Source: Photobacterium damselae
GTDB lineage: Bacteria > Pseudomonadota > Gammaproteobacteria > Enterobacterales > Vibrionaceae
Direction: 5' to 3'
Length of the DNA stretch: 64,000 nt
Assembly: GCF_003026815.1 (NCBI RefSeq)
Contig: NZ_PYOG01000013.1
Coordinates: 41,075 to 105,074, forward strand
Shown here: positions 45,505 through 54,707 of the stretch, piece by piece
How the letters are laid out: the number at the start of each line of letters is the position of its first letter
Position numbering within the stretch: the stretch's first letter is position 1
Made by a program: the position numbers and the translations under genes
The notes under the pieces: model-generated
Seen by the model: only the letters and a program-made list of their open reading frames with translations
What the model was told of the DNA's origin: nothing
Database searches by the model: none

Positions 45505-46761
45505 ATGTCGTCTATTGTTGTTGTTGGTGCAAACTGGGGTGATGAAGGTAAAGGTCGTATCGTAGACTTTTTGGCTGAAAATGCTTCAGCAAGCGTTCGT
45601 TTCCAAGGTGGTAATAACGCAGGTCATACTGTTGTTAATGATTTTGGTACATTTAAATTGCACCAACTACCAAGTGGCGTGTTTAACCCTGACTGTATTG
45701 CAGTGCTAGGCCCTGGCATGGTAATCAGCCCTGAGTTACTTTCTCAAGAAATTGCTGAAGTTAAGCAATCTGGTGTCGAAATTAAACTTTGCATCTCAGA
45801 TCGCGCAACTTTCTGTCTTCCACTCCACGCTTTAGAAGACACTCTAGAAGAAGCTCGCTTGGCAGATCGTGCTTACGGTTCTACTCGCCAGGGCATTGCA
45901 CCTGCATACGGTGACCGTGTAATGAAAAAAGGCATTCTAGTGGGATGGTTAAAACAACCTGAAGTACTAGAAGAGCGTATTCAGTTTTGGTTAGATTGGA
46001 AACTACCTCAGCTTAAAGCGCTATATCCAAGCTTTGAATTTACCCAGACTGCGGCAGAAATGACGCAATGGTTATTGGATGTGTCTGCACCATGGCGTGA
46101 TGCTATTTGCAACGTTACGGTTCCACTTAAAGAGATTCAAGCAAAAGATGGCAACTTACTGTTTGAAGCTCAATTAGGTGCAGGTCGTGACCTTGTGTAT
46201 GGTGAATACCCTTGGACAACATCATCGAATGTAACTTCTGCATATGCAGGTCTAGGTGGTGGTTTACCTGCTCTACGTCCAGAGCGTGTTGTTGCTGTCG
46301 CAAAAGCATTCAGTTCATCTGTAGGTACTGGCACACTGATTACCGCGATGGAAGAGCAAGATGCCTTCCGTGAAAAAGCTAACGAATTCGGTGCAACAAC
46401 AGGTCGTCCTCGTGATATGGGTTACTTTGATGCTGTGGCGACTCGTAATGGTGTTGAACTTCAAGCCGCTACCGAGGTGGCATTAACGAAGATTGACTGC
46501 TTAACCGGTCTTAAAGATCTTAAAATCTGTGTTGCATACGATGGTAATCACAGCGAAAACCCAATTTGGCCACAAACCGCGTCTCTAGCACCTGTTTATG
46601 AGCAGATGGAAAGTTGGGAAGAAGATATTACAGGTTGTCGTACATTTGAGAGCCTACCAAAAGCAGCACAGCAATATGTGCTACGAATTGAAGAACTCAT
46701 GGGTGTGCCGGTATCAATGATTTCGGTAGGCCCAGAGCGTGAACAAATGATCCTTCGATAG
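45505..46761 (+). CDS. Adenylosuccinate synthetase paralogue (PurA family, atypical)
   Basis: This 418-residue protein belongs to the PurA family, which joins IMP and aspartate using GTP. The catalytic pair is intact: Asp13 in WGDEGKGR and His41 in GGNNAGHT. NEFGATTGRPRDMGYFD and the GTP-binding TKID end region are also recognisable. It differs from canonical PurA at IMP-contact blocks: GTTGRGIGPAY is replaced by GSTRQGIAPAYG, and the GAQG loop with its conserved glutamine is replaced by FEAQLGAGRDLVYG. It is shorter than the 432-residue E. coli enzyme and sits under a divergent LysR gene instead of in a housekeeping context. It may be a second PurA with altered substrate use. Confidence 0.8.
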   Translation: MSSIVVVGANWGDEGKGRIVDFLAENASASVRFQGGNNAGHTVVNDFGTFKLHQLPSGVFNPDCIAVLGPGMVISPELLSQEIAEVKQSGVEIKLCISDRATFCLPLHALEDTLEEARLADRAYGSTRQGIAPAYGDRVMKKGILVGWLKQPEVLEERIQFWLDWKLPQLKALYPSFEFTQTAAEMTQWLLDVSAPWRDAICNVTVPLKEIQAKDGNLLFEAQLGAGRDLVYGEYPWTTSSNVTSAYAGLGGGLPALRPERVVAVAKAFSSSVGTGTLITAMEEQDAFREKANEFGATTGRPRDMGYFDAVATRNGVELQAATEVALTKIDCLTGLKDLKICVAYDGNHSENPIWPQTASLAPVYEQMESWEEDITGCRTFESLPKAAQQYVLRIEELMGVPVSMISVGPEREQMILR

Positions 46762-46807
46762 TTGTTCACATCGGTTGTTTGAGACACAACCATTATGGGA
46801 ATGGCAC

Positions 46808-46838
46808 AAGGCCAGGGCAGGAAGCTCTGGCCTTTTGT
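46808..46838. terminator. Terminator after the PurA paralogue
   Basis: AAGGCCAG and CTGGCCTT form an eight-pair stem, extended by GC/GC inside, followed by TTTGT; it lies between convergent genes. Confidence 0.78.
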
Positions 46839-46857
46839 CGTTTTATGTAGAAGTTTT

Positions 46858-47883
46858 TTAATTCTTATAAATAGCTACATGGGGAATACCGTCATTGCTA
46901 ATGGTGCCTCGATACATACCAGCAGAGTTAAATTCCATTGTGTAATTACCTTGCTTATCAAGTACAATTACACCTCCAGATCCATCAATAGATTTCACAT
47001 CATCTAATGCATTTTTTGCTGCCTCTTGTAATGAGACGCCCTTATATTTAACTTGTGATGCAATGTTGTAAGCTGTAAGGGTACGAATAAATTTTTCACC
47101 CGAACCTGTTGCAGATACAGCTACAGTTTCATTATCTGCATAATTACCTGCACCAATAAGTGGTGAGTCACCAACACGGCCGTAACGTTTATTTGTCATT
47201 CCCCCGGTTGATGTGCCTGCGGCAAGATTACCTTCTTTATCTAATGCAACAGCGCCGACGGTGCCATACTTGTAGTCATACATCATTGGATCGACAAAAA
47301 GTGCTGCAGTTTTACCATCATGATCCAGCACTACTTGTTCTTTTTCGATGGCTTTTTGCAATTGTTGCCAGCGAAAATCAGTTTTGAAATAAGACGGATC
47401 GACTGTTTGAATGCCATTTTCGGCTGCAAATTTTTCAGCACCTTTTGATACCATTAATACATGTGGACTCTTAGTCATCACAATATGTGCAGCATTGATG
47501 GGATTTTTAATATTTGTTACACCAGCAACGGCTCCTGCCATTAAGGTTTTACCATCCATGATCGAAGCATCAAGTTCATTTTTACCGTCATGGGTAAATA
47601 CAGCGCCTTTACCTGCATTAAATAGTGGAGAATCTTCCATTACATTGATTGAAGCCATGACCGCATCAAGACTGGATCCTCCCTTGTTTAAAACGGCATA
47701 ACCTGCTTGAAGAGCTTCTGACAATTTTTGTTGATATTGTTGCTCTTTTTCTGGGGTAATAGTCTCTTTTGTAATAGTGCCAGCACCACCATGAATCACT
47801 AAACGGATTGGCGATTCTTCTGCAAATGAAGATAGTGAGAACGTAGCGCTTAAAATAGCAATAGATAATGTTTTTAGTTTCAT
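46858..47883 (-). CDS. Exported isoaspartyl peptidase/L-asparaginase (Ntn hydrolase)
   Basis: This 341-residue protein is a plant-type asparaginase/isoaspartyl peptidase precursor. It has a signal peptide (cleavage near residue 21, SSFAEE), HGGAG near residue 31, and the autocleavage site YGTVGAVALD where Thr208 becomes the nucleophile of the beta subunit. GDSPLIGAGNYAD and SATGSGEKFIR near the end bind substrate. Start 47883 is chosen because it begins the signal peptide and has AAAGGA upstream; an in-frame codon at 47922 would add 13 residues. Activity is expected in the periplasm. It is monocistronic. Confidence 0.9.
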   Translation of the reverse strand: MKLKTLSIAILSATFSLSSFAEESPIRLVIHGGAGTITKETITPEKEQQYQQKLSEALQAGYAVLNKGGSSLDAVMASINVMEDSPLFNAGKGAVFTHDGKNELDASIMDGKTLMAGAVAGVTNIKNPINAAHIVMTKSPHVLMVSKGAEKFAAENGIQTVDPSYFKTDFRWQQLQKAIEKEQVVLDHDGKTAALFVDPMMYDYKYGTVGAVALDKEGNLAAGTSTGGMTNKRYGRVGDSPLIGAGNYADNETVAVSATGSGEKFIRTLTAYNIASQVKYKGVSLQEAAKNALDDVKSIDGSGGVIVLDKQGNYTMEFNSAGMYRGTISNDGIPHVAIYKN

Positions 47884-48180
47884 ATTGTTGTCATCCTTTA
47901 CTTGTTTACTGAACACTACCATGCTTTTAATTAACTATTTATTCTAACTTTACTTAAAATTCTAGTATTTAACAGAAGATCTCACCACATTGAAACGTAT
48001 TGGAAACGTTTAACTATTTCTATGTGGTTCTCAGCATTTTTTTATCACTTGTTATGCGTGTTGTATCTTATTTGGGGGGTATCGAGGTTGTGTTTTATAA
48101 CAAGAAATAGGATATATCACAGTTATCTTAATTAAAATTTTATACTCTTTATTTTTGTTTTAATAATGACTGTGATTCTT

Positions 48181-49158
48181 ATGACGAAGAAAATCATTTT
48201 AGATACCGATCCTGGCATTGATGATGCTATGGCTATTTTGTTTGCTGAGGCTCATCCAGATATTGATTTAATGGCCATTACGACTGTGTTTGGTAACGCG
48301 ACTATTGAGAATGGCACTCATAATGCGTTATATCTTAAACAGCGATTTCAAATGAAAGCAGATATCGCAAAAGGTGCTCGACAGCCTCTTATGAGACCAC
48401 CTGTTGGTCCTACTGAAATTGTGCATGGTAAAACGGGGTTGGGTGATTTCCATGCTCCTGAATTAATAGATAAAGCGATTGATCTTCGTCCCGCCTACCA
48501 ATATATAATTGAGTCGATTCGAGCTAATCCTCAAGAGATTACTTTAGTTGCTGTTGGCCCTTTAACTAACCTTGCTATGGCCATTCAGGCTGCTCCCGAT
48601 ATTGCCAGTTTAGTGAAAGAGGTTGTTATTATGGGTGGTGCTTTTGGGGTTAATGATCATAGAGGTAATGTTACCCCCTACGCAGAAGCGAATATTCATG
48701 ATGATCCTCACGCAGCCGACATTGTATTTTCTGCATCATGGCCAGTAAAAATTATTGGATTAGACGTGACAGAAGAGAGCTTTTTCTCCGGCCAATATTT
48801 AGATCAACTTCGAGATCATGCGGGCTCTGTAGGGCAATTTATTTGGGATATCAGTCGTTATTACTTGAGGTTTTACTCAAATAAAGTTGGTTTAGATGGC
48901 TGTCATGTTCATGATCCATCTGCAATTGCCTATGTTATTAATCCTGATTTATTTTCATTTCGTTCTGGTGCGGTTCGGGTGGTATGCGAAGGGCCGGCAG
49001 AGGGTATGACTATCCAAAAATTTGATGATAAGTTTTATCCGATTGATGAATGGTCAATACGTCCATCACAGCAGGTTGGTGTTGATGTTGATGAAAAGCA
49101 ATTATTAGCTCTTTACCAGCAGACTATCGTTAACTATTCATATCAATTTGAACAATAA
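48181..49158 (+). CDS. Inosine-uridine-preferring nucleoside hydrolase family protein
   Basis: This protein of about 325 residues has the calcium-binding signature DTDPGIDDAMA near the N terminus, the loop VVIMGGAFG near 155 and the DGCHVHDPSAIAY segment with the general-acid histidine region. It hydrolyses the N-glycosidic bond of ribonucleosides in the cytoplasm. Two starts are possible: ATG 48181, chosen for the typical MTKKIILDTDPG N terminus, or ATG 48166. Neither has a strong ribosome binding site. It converges on the photolyase gene. Confidence 0.9.
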   Translation: MTKKIILDTDPGIDDAMAILFAEAHPDIDLMAITTVFGNATIENGTHNALYLKQRFQMKADIAKGARQPLMRPPVGPTEIVHGKTGLGDFHAPELIDKAIDLRPAYQYIIESIRANPQEITLVAVGPLTNLAMAIQAAPDIASLVKEVVIMGGAFGVNDHRGNVTPYAEANIHDDPHAADIVFSASWPVKIIGLDVTEESFFSGQYLDQLRDHAGSVGQFIWDISRYYLRFYSNKVGLDGCHVHDPSAIAYVINPDLFSFRSGAVRVVCEGPAEGMTIQKFDDKFYPIDEWSIRPSQQVGVDVDEKQLLALYQQTIVNYSYQFEQ

Positions 49159-49213
49159 AGAATGTCGTACTTCAGGGCTGAATTTAGCCGCTAAGTATTT
49201 ATGATGTTTGTAG

Positions 49214-49264
49214 GCAGTCTTTAATTTTTTAGTATTTTTCGTTTAGCTTGATTATAAAGACTGC
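49214..49264. terminator. Bidirectional hairpin between convergent genes
   Basis: GCAGTCTTTA and TAAAGACTGC are perfect ten-base arms with a 31-base AT-rich loop, ending three bases before the photolyase stop. Confidence 0.6.
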
Positions 49265-49267
49265 TTA

Positions 49268-50821
49268 TTATAAATGTTCTAGATTTGCCAAATAATACTG
49301 TGCTGTATCTAAAATAGCTTGTTTCTGCTTATCGTCCATATTATCCCAAGTTCTTAATATCATTCTGGTTCTTGGGTTTTTGGCTAATAATAAGTCATGC
49401 TTGTTCATAAAATGCCAATAGAGACTGTTTAAAGGGCAAGAGTTTTCCCCATGGCGAAGTTTGATGTCATATTTACAGTGCTTACAATAATCACTCATTT
49501 TGTTGATATATGATCCGCTAGCGCAATAAGGTTTAGTACCAACTATGCCACCATCTGCAAATAGAGCCATTCCGCGAGTATTAGGGAGTTCAACCCATTC
49601 AATCGCGTCGATATAGATCCCTAAATACCAATTGTCAACTTCGCTAGGATCAATTTCTGCTAATAAACAAAAATTTCCTGTTACCATTAATCGTTGGATA
49701 TGATGAGCATAAGCAAAGGAAAGAGATTGTTGGATAGCCTCCCGTTGACACAGCATTTTTGTATCGCCATTCCAGAAGAATTGAGGTAAAGGTCGTGATG
49801 AATTTAATGCATTCTTATCTTTATATTTAGGCATGTTTACCCAATAAATAGCCCTAATATATTCTCGCCAGCCTAATATTTGACGAATAAACCCCTCTAT
49901 TTGTGCGATATCAATGTTATTATTTTTTTGTTCAAAATGACTGATAGCGATATTCATGACTTCCAAAGGAGAGAGCAATTTGCAATTTAGACAGAAAGAT
50001 AGACGACTATGGTATAGAGACCATTTAGTAGATGGAGATGTATGAGTCATTGCATCTTGAAATTGGCCAAAAAAGGGTAAGCAAACATGACAAAAATGGT
50101 TCAGAAGTGTGAGTGCTTGCTGCCGATTAATTGGCCATAATAATACACTTTGTTCATCTCCTATTGTTTTTATTCGATGTCGGTTAAGTCGTTGTACAAT
50201 TTCAGATACATCGTTATTAAAACACAGAGGTTGGGGAAGATTTTTAATATCAATGGATTTAAGTTTTTCTCTATTATTCTTATCAAAATTCCATTTCATT
50301 CCTATCGGTTTATCTACTTCCATTAATATATTAAAACGTTTACGCATTCTCCTATAAAAGTGTTCCATAACAGTATGTTTATCTGCAGTAAATTGTTCGT
50401 TTATTTCTTGGCGACTTAAAAGAAAGTGTTCATTATCAACACATGCGATTGAGCAAGGAAAAGAATAGGCTTTTATCTGGTTATCAAGACGATATTCATC
50501 CGGTTCCTGATATTCGAATTTTTCAGCCTTAGTTTCTTTTATATAAACTTCAATAAGTTGACCTAGGTTTTCATATTGTTCTGTTTCATCTAATGTTAAA
50601 TATAGAACGTGATGACCTTGTTGTGTTAGTTCTTGTGCGAACGCTTTCATTGCAGCAAAAAATGCGCATACCTTTTGAATATGGTGCACGACATAATCAG
50701 TTTCTTGTTTTATTTCAATAAGTAAATATAGAGTAGAGTGGTCTATATTACGAAACCATGAGTGATGGATATTAAGCTGATCACCTAAAATTAACCTTAT
50801 AGTTTTATATTCCATCATCAC
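49268..50821 (-). CDS. FeS-type bacterial cryptochrome/photolyase (PhrB-like, possible (6-4) photolyase)
   Basis: This 517-residue protein belongs to the iron-sulfur bacterial cryptochrome and photolyase family. The N-terminal alpha/beta domain starts with TIRLILGDQLN. The C-terminal FAD-binding helical domain contains QILGWREYIRAIYW, and the four cysteines of the [4Fe-4S] cluster are visible as the MLC cysteine in the middle, the pair in DYCKHC, and that in NSCPLN. Known relatives repair (6-4) photoproducts with FAD and a lumazine cofactor. The start could be any of three adjacent ATGs. It has no close operon partner. Confidence 0.9.
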   Translation of the reverse strand: MMMEYKTIRLILGDQLNIHHSWFRNIDHSTLYLLIEIKQETDYVVHHIQKVCAFFAAMKAFAQELTQQGHHVLYLTLDETEQYENLGQLIEVYIKETKAEKFEYQEPDEYRLDNQIKAYSFPCSIACVDNEHFLLSRQEINEQFTADKHTVMEHFYRRMRKRFNILMEVDKPIGMKWNFDKNNREKLKSIDIKNLPQPLCFNNDVSEIVQRLNRHRIKTIGDEQSVLLWPINRQQALTLLNHFCHVCLPFFGQFQDAMTHTSPSTKWSLYHSRLSFCLNCKLLSPLEVMNIAISHFEQKNNNIDIAQIEGFIRQILGWREYIRAIYWVNMPKYKDKNALNSSRPLPQFFWNGDTKMLCQREAIQQSLSFAYAHHIQRLMVTGNFCLLAEIDPSEVDNWYLGIYIDAIEWVELPNTRGMALFADGGIVGTKPYCASGSYINKMSDYCKHCKYDIKLRHGENSCPLNSLYWHFMNKHDLLLAKNPRTRMILRTWDNMDDKQKQAILDTAQYYLANLEHL

Positions 50822-51011
50822 TATACCTTTAAGTTATATATTTTTAGATTAAATACTAATAGATAGGTTTTAATTATTATAGTGTTAAAAATGTAAGTAA
50901 TACTTTTTTGTGATTGCCATTTTATTGACGTTTTATTGTGCATGATATAGTCAAAAGAGGGATGCTGTAGTATGCTATATGTTATAGATTAGTAAACAAG
51001 GAGTAGTTGCT

Positions 51012-51149
51012 ATGAAATGTCAACAATGTGGGTCTTTAGATGTCAGACGGTTACGACGTAGTATTTTAGAGCGTGTATATATCCGTAGAATTTTTGTTTG
51101 CAATGAATGCAGTTATATTCAAAAAGAGCACAAGTATATAAGAGATTAA
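51012..51149 (+). CDS. Small zinc-ribbon protein (45 residues)
   Basis: This short frame encodes 45 residues with two CXXC knuckles, CQQC at residues 3-6 and CNEC at 30-33, separated by a basic helix-like segment rich in arginine (VRRLRRSILERVYIRR). This is the layout of a rubredoxin-like zinc ribbon that could bind nucleic acid. AAGGAG stands nine bases before the ATG, and a perfect terminator follows 24 bases after the stop, so it is a self-contained transcription unit. It is divergent from the photolyase gene. I do not know a named homologue. Confidence 0.75.
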   Translation: MKCQQCGSLDVRRLRRSILERVYIRRIFVCNECSYIQKEHKYIRD

Positions 51150-51172
51150 TAGATGAGTTCTTTTCTAAAATA

Positions 51173-51200
51173 AAAAGTCACCACGCTCGGTGACTTTTAT
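51173..51200. terminator. Bidirectional terminator after the zinc-ribbon gene
   Basis: AAAAGTCACC and GGTGACTTTT form a ten-pair stem with a six-base loop, flanked by A- and T-rich sequence; it also ends the FUSC operon from the other side. Confidence 0.88.
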
Positions 51201-51213
51201 AATAAATAGATTT

Positions 51214-53403
51214 TTATAAAGAAAAAGGGGATAATTTTAGTTGATAGAGTTGCTGGGTGGATATTTGCGTACTGACCTCTTTAAGAGATTGAATAAAAAG
51301 TAATAAAGAAGTAATTAACTGATAGTTCTTGTTGATTTCATCTACTGTAAAAACAGCATTTAATGCTGATAAGCTTTCGTTATGCCTATAGCTAATTAAA
51401 TATTCCTGTAGAGCGCTTAATGTAGCGGTATGAGTTGTTGAAATTTTTTCATGGATCATACTGGTACGCATAATATTTGCCAGCTCAGTTAAACTCTCGA
51501 CAATTAATCGATTAATTCCTTCACTATATTGTTTCTCTCTCCAGTTATTATAATTATCCTCAAATGATCGATAATGAAAACATGCTCGATAAGCAAGATT
51601 AAGTACATTTTCTACTTTATCTTTATCTAGATCATTATAGGTAGACCAATTTATCTTGGTACTTGCCATTTCAGCTAAAGAAACAGCTTGTACAGGCGTT
51701 GATAACTCTAGCGAGATCAGGCTATGTGTTTTTTTTCTTAGTAACTTGTTTATTTTAAAGTACAAACGGATTCGAAATTGAGTTAGTTGACGTAAAAAAA
51801 CAAACTCTGGTTGACTTGAAAAAATGCCGTTATAAATCCAAAAAATGATAAGTAGTGCGATGGATAATAAGGTTATTGTTAATAGAGATGTCTCGATATT
51901 GTAACTCGGGGTTAATTGAATCGCGCTCGTTGTCATAAGCATTAAGGTTTGACAACCAAGTAAACGATGAAAAATCTGTTGAGGTTGATTGAAGTAAAAC
52001 CAAAGGCTGAAGACATTAATAAAATAGAACAGACCAAGCTGCCAAAGGTGACTCAAATGCGGCAAGATAAATGTATATTGGAGGAGAGCTAAGGCTGCCC
52101 AACAAATCATGTGAAGCAATATATAGCGTGGGCTTACAAATGGAAGAGATAGAGCAACACTACCGAAGATTAAGCTTAGCATTACGATCATCGCACCGCC
52201 TTGCATGGGTACATAGACCCACAAAGCAACGCTTACCCAAAAGATGATCAAGATTTTAAGCACATTAATCAGACGCTCAGAATCAAAAGTTAACGTTAAC
52301 ACTGATGATTTGGTTGGTTTTTTGGGGTGAGCTTTTGACGGTTTATCATTTATTATTGCTTGAATAAGGTTTTGATACATCTGCTCTTGAAGCGTATCCA
52401 TTTTCAGTAAATTTTCAGCCAACATTCTTAGTGCCCCATGTTGAGAATTGCGGTTATCTAGTAACGATTCAAGGGTCAATGTATAGCTTGATTTTGCTGT
52501 AGTGTTGTTAAGATACTGGCGAAGATCATCCATTGTCGAGTGTGGATGTTCTACTGTATATTCCAGTAAGGTAATGGAGTTGCTATATCGGGTTTTAAGT
52601 TGAGTTAGGATCTCAATAAGATCTTCTTTTTGCTCTTGGGTAAATGGAGTATTAATTAAATTGATAGCTTCAGATAGATGACCACTTAAAAGGATCCATT
52701 GATTTTGCTGCTCCCGAATGCTATCCCAAATAGTAAATTCACTACTAACTTGATAACTATCACTTTTTGCTGCTTGTAGTAAATCGTCTATACGGGCTAA
52801 ATATTTTAAACCATCCCCCCAAGAAACATTTTTACTGAGCGTATTATTCGCTTGGAGGCTGCAGATCGCCTGTTCTATCTTATCTTGCTTTGTTTCAGCA
52901 TTATTTTTTAACGTGTTAAGCAGCGTTATTCGACTTGATGCTGGGCTAAAGATACTAAAAACGAAGCTAAAACACAGTACGCCTAAAATAGTTTCTTGTA
53001 ATCGCAGGGCGGCAATTGTAAATGTTTGCTCTGACGTCATTTTTCCCATCACAATAATGACACAAGAAACCATTAACCCCATGGTCCATGCATAACCATT
53101 TTTGGGATTACTCTGCTGATAAATACAGATAGCGATGATGATCGAATAAACAACTAAAAAAGCAAGTGGCTGTTGACCAAGCAAACTTACCAAAATAAAG
53201 GCAATGACTACCCCTGCACAGGTTCCCAATAGTCGAAGGCGACCTTTTTTGAGGGAATGGCCATTCGTTTCGGTTGCAGCCATTACAATCACAGCAAAGG
53301 CAGCCCAGTACGGTTTATTCCAACCAAACGCCAGAGCGATAACAATAGCCAGAGTGAGTGCAGAGGCAACTTTTAATGGCATGATCCAGCGTTTAGATAT
53401 CAT
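51214..53403 (-). CDS. aaeB: FUSC-family aromatic acid exporter, AaeB-like
   Basis: This 729-residue inner-membrane protein has two hydrophobic blocks (residues about 10-160 and 375-530), each with five to six membrane segments, separated and followed by helical cytoplasmic regions. This is the FUSC/AaeB architecture. With the AaeA-like adaptor and AaeX-like protein encoded upstream on the same strand it should form a tripartite-like efflux system for hydroxybenzoates or similar weak acids. It overlaps the adaptor gene by four bases. Confidence 0.87.
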   Translation of the reverse strand: MISKRWIMPLKVASALTLAIVIALAFGWNKPYWAAFAVIVMAATETNGHSLKKGRLRLLGTCAGVVIAFILVSLLGQQPLAFLVVYSIIIAICIYQQSNPKNGYAWTMGLMVSCVIIVMGKMTSEQTFTIAALRLQETILGVLCFSFVFSIFSPASSRITLLNTLKNNAETKQDKIEQAICSLQANNTLSKNVSWGDGLKYLARIDDLLQAAKSDSYQVSSEFTIWDSIREQQNQWILLSGHLSEAINLINTPFTQEQKEDLIEILTQLKTRYSNSITLLEYTVEHPHSTMDDLRQYLNNTTAKSSYTLTLESLLDNRNSQHGALRMLAENLLKMDTLQEQMYQNLIQAIINDKPSKAHPKKPTKSSVLTLTFDSERLINVLKILIIFWVSVALWVYVPMQGGAMIVMLSLIFGSVALSLPFVSPRYILLHMICWAALALLQYTFILPHLSHLWQLGLFYFINVFSLWFYFNQPQQIFHRLLGCQTLMLMTTSAIQLTPSYNIETSLLTITLLSIALLIIFWIYNGIFSSQPEFVFLRQLTQFRIRLYFKINKLLRKKTHSLISLELSTPVQAVSLAEMASTKINWSTYNDLDKDKVENVLNLAYRACFHYRSFEDNYNNWREKQYSEGINRLIVESLTELANIMRTSMIHEKISTTHTATLSALQEYLISYRHNESLSALNAVFTVDEINKNYQLITSLLLFIQSLKEVSTQISTQQLYQLKLSPFSL

Positions 53404-54308
53404 ATTACCTCCTCAATCCGCTGCAATAGGGCGTTTTGAGCCAAATGTTTTTTATGAATCACAATTGATGCTGACGAACCAATACGAAATTGAATATCTT
53501 GCGGAACATGATCTAAGCGAATACGTACAGGAATACGTTGTGCAAGACGAATCCATTGAAATGTTGGATTAACGTTCGGTAAGAGAGAATTTCCAGTACT
53601 ACCATCTTTATGGGCGATACCATAACCTATGCTCTCGACATTGCCCGATAATGGTTGATCGCCATAAGCCATTAACGTAACTGTCGCTTTATCGCCTGTA
53701 GTGACATCGCTGATATCCGTTTCTTTAAAGAATCCGTCAATCCAGAAACTGTGTTTATCAATCAGAGCAACAACAGGCTGATTGGCCACAACTTGACTAC
53801 CAACATTTAAGTTTAAGTTTGTGATATACCCATCGACAGGGGCTGTAACTTTAGTGAAGCTTAAATCTAATTTGCTTTGATCATAAAGAGCTTTTGCAGC
53901 TTCTACGCCTGCTTTGGCTGCTGTTACGGTATTTTTTTGTTGAACTAAGGTGATTTTTGATATGGCTCCTGGTTGGCGTAGAGCCAGTTGACGACCTCGG
54001 CTCGCTTCATCTTTAGCTCGTTGCAACTGCGCTTTAGCTTGGTCTAAGTTACCTTTGGCTTTTTCTAGAGCTGTTTTGTATGTTCTCGGATCTATAGTAA
54101 AGAGAACCTGGCCTGCCTTAACTTCACTATTATCTTTAATATTAAGGTGGATTATAGGACCTGTAACACGAGGGGTAATTTGAACAATTTGAGCTCGGAC
54201 CAAACCATCTCGAGTCCAAGGGTTCATCAAATATTGTTGATATTTCCAACCTATGGTCATGAGAGCAATAATCACAAAGCAACTAGTAATAAGTAAACGT
54301 TTGAACAT
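53400..54308 (-). CDS. aaeA: HlyD-family efflux adaptor, AaeA-like
   Basis: This 302-residue protein has one N-terminal membrane anchor (residues 5-24), a lipoyl half (VTGPIIHLNIKDNSEVKAGQVLFTID), a coiled-coil hairpin (about 80-145), the second lipoyl half (VTAPVDGYITNLNL) and a beta-barrel. The length and NPWTRDGLVRA start match AaeA. It lies between aaeX and aaeB with an 18-base gap and a four-base overlap. Confidence 0.9.
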   Translation of the reverse strand: MFKRLLITSCFVIIALMTIGWKYQQYLMNPWTRDGLVRAQIVQITPRVTGPIIHLNIKDNSEVKAGQVLFTIDPRTYKTALEKAKGNLDQAKAQLQRAKDEASRGRQLALRQPGAISKITLVQQKNTVTAAKAGVEAAKALYDQSKLDLSFTKVTAPVDGYITNLNLNVGSQVVANQPVVALIDKHSFWIDGFFKETDISDVTTGDKATVTLMAYGDQPLSGNVESIGYGIAHKDGSTGNSLLPNVNPTFQWIRLAQRIPVRIRLDHVPQDIQFRIGSSASIVIHKKHLAQNALLQRIEEVI

Positions 54309-54326
54309 GGATCTTCTCTATTATTA

Positions 54327-54542
54327 TTATGATGGAAAGATAAAGGTACTGATTAATACGGTGTAAATGACGGCTATCGATAACTCGACTAAGGGAGGGC
54401 TTGATACGTATTTGTACCATTTGATTGTATTGAATATTCGAACAGTAATAGAAGTACAAATGATCGCGACAAATCCTGAAATTAGTAGAGGTGGAAAGTA
54501 AATTTCTCCGATAGCAATCTCTTTAGGGATGAGATCTAACAT
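54327..54542 (-). CDS. aaeX: DUF1656 protein, AaeX-like
   Basis: This 71-residue protein has two membrane segments and the DUF1656 features: KEIAIGEIYFPPLLISG at the start and an SPPLVELSIAVIY second helix. AaeX always accompanies the AaeA and AaeB genes but its role is unknown. It is the first gene of the operon, transcribed divergently from a LysR regulator across a 165-base gap. Confidence 0.9.
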   Translation of the reverse strand: MLDLIPKEIAIGEIYFPPLLISGFVAIICTSITVRIFNTIKWYKYVSSPPLVELSIAVIYTVLISTFIFPS

Positions 54543-54707
54543 AGTTACGATTCGCTATCTAAATGTTGATATTTATGATTTCTAGAATATTAATAGTGAT
54601 AATAGTCACATTTATTTGCGAGATAAATATACACCTATGGAATACAATAGAAACTATGAGTTTCGAATAGAGGCTATTATCTGAACTTTTTGATAGGAAT
54701 AGAGTAG

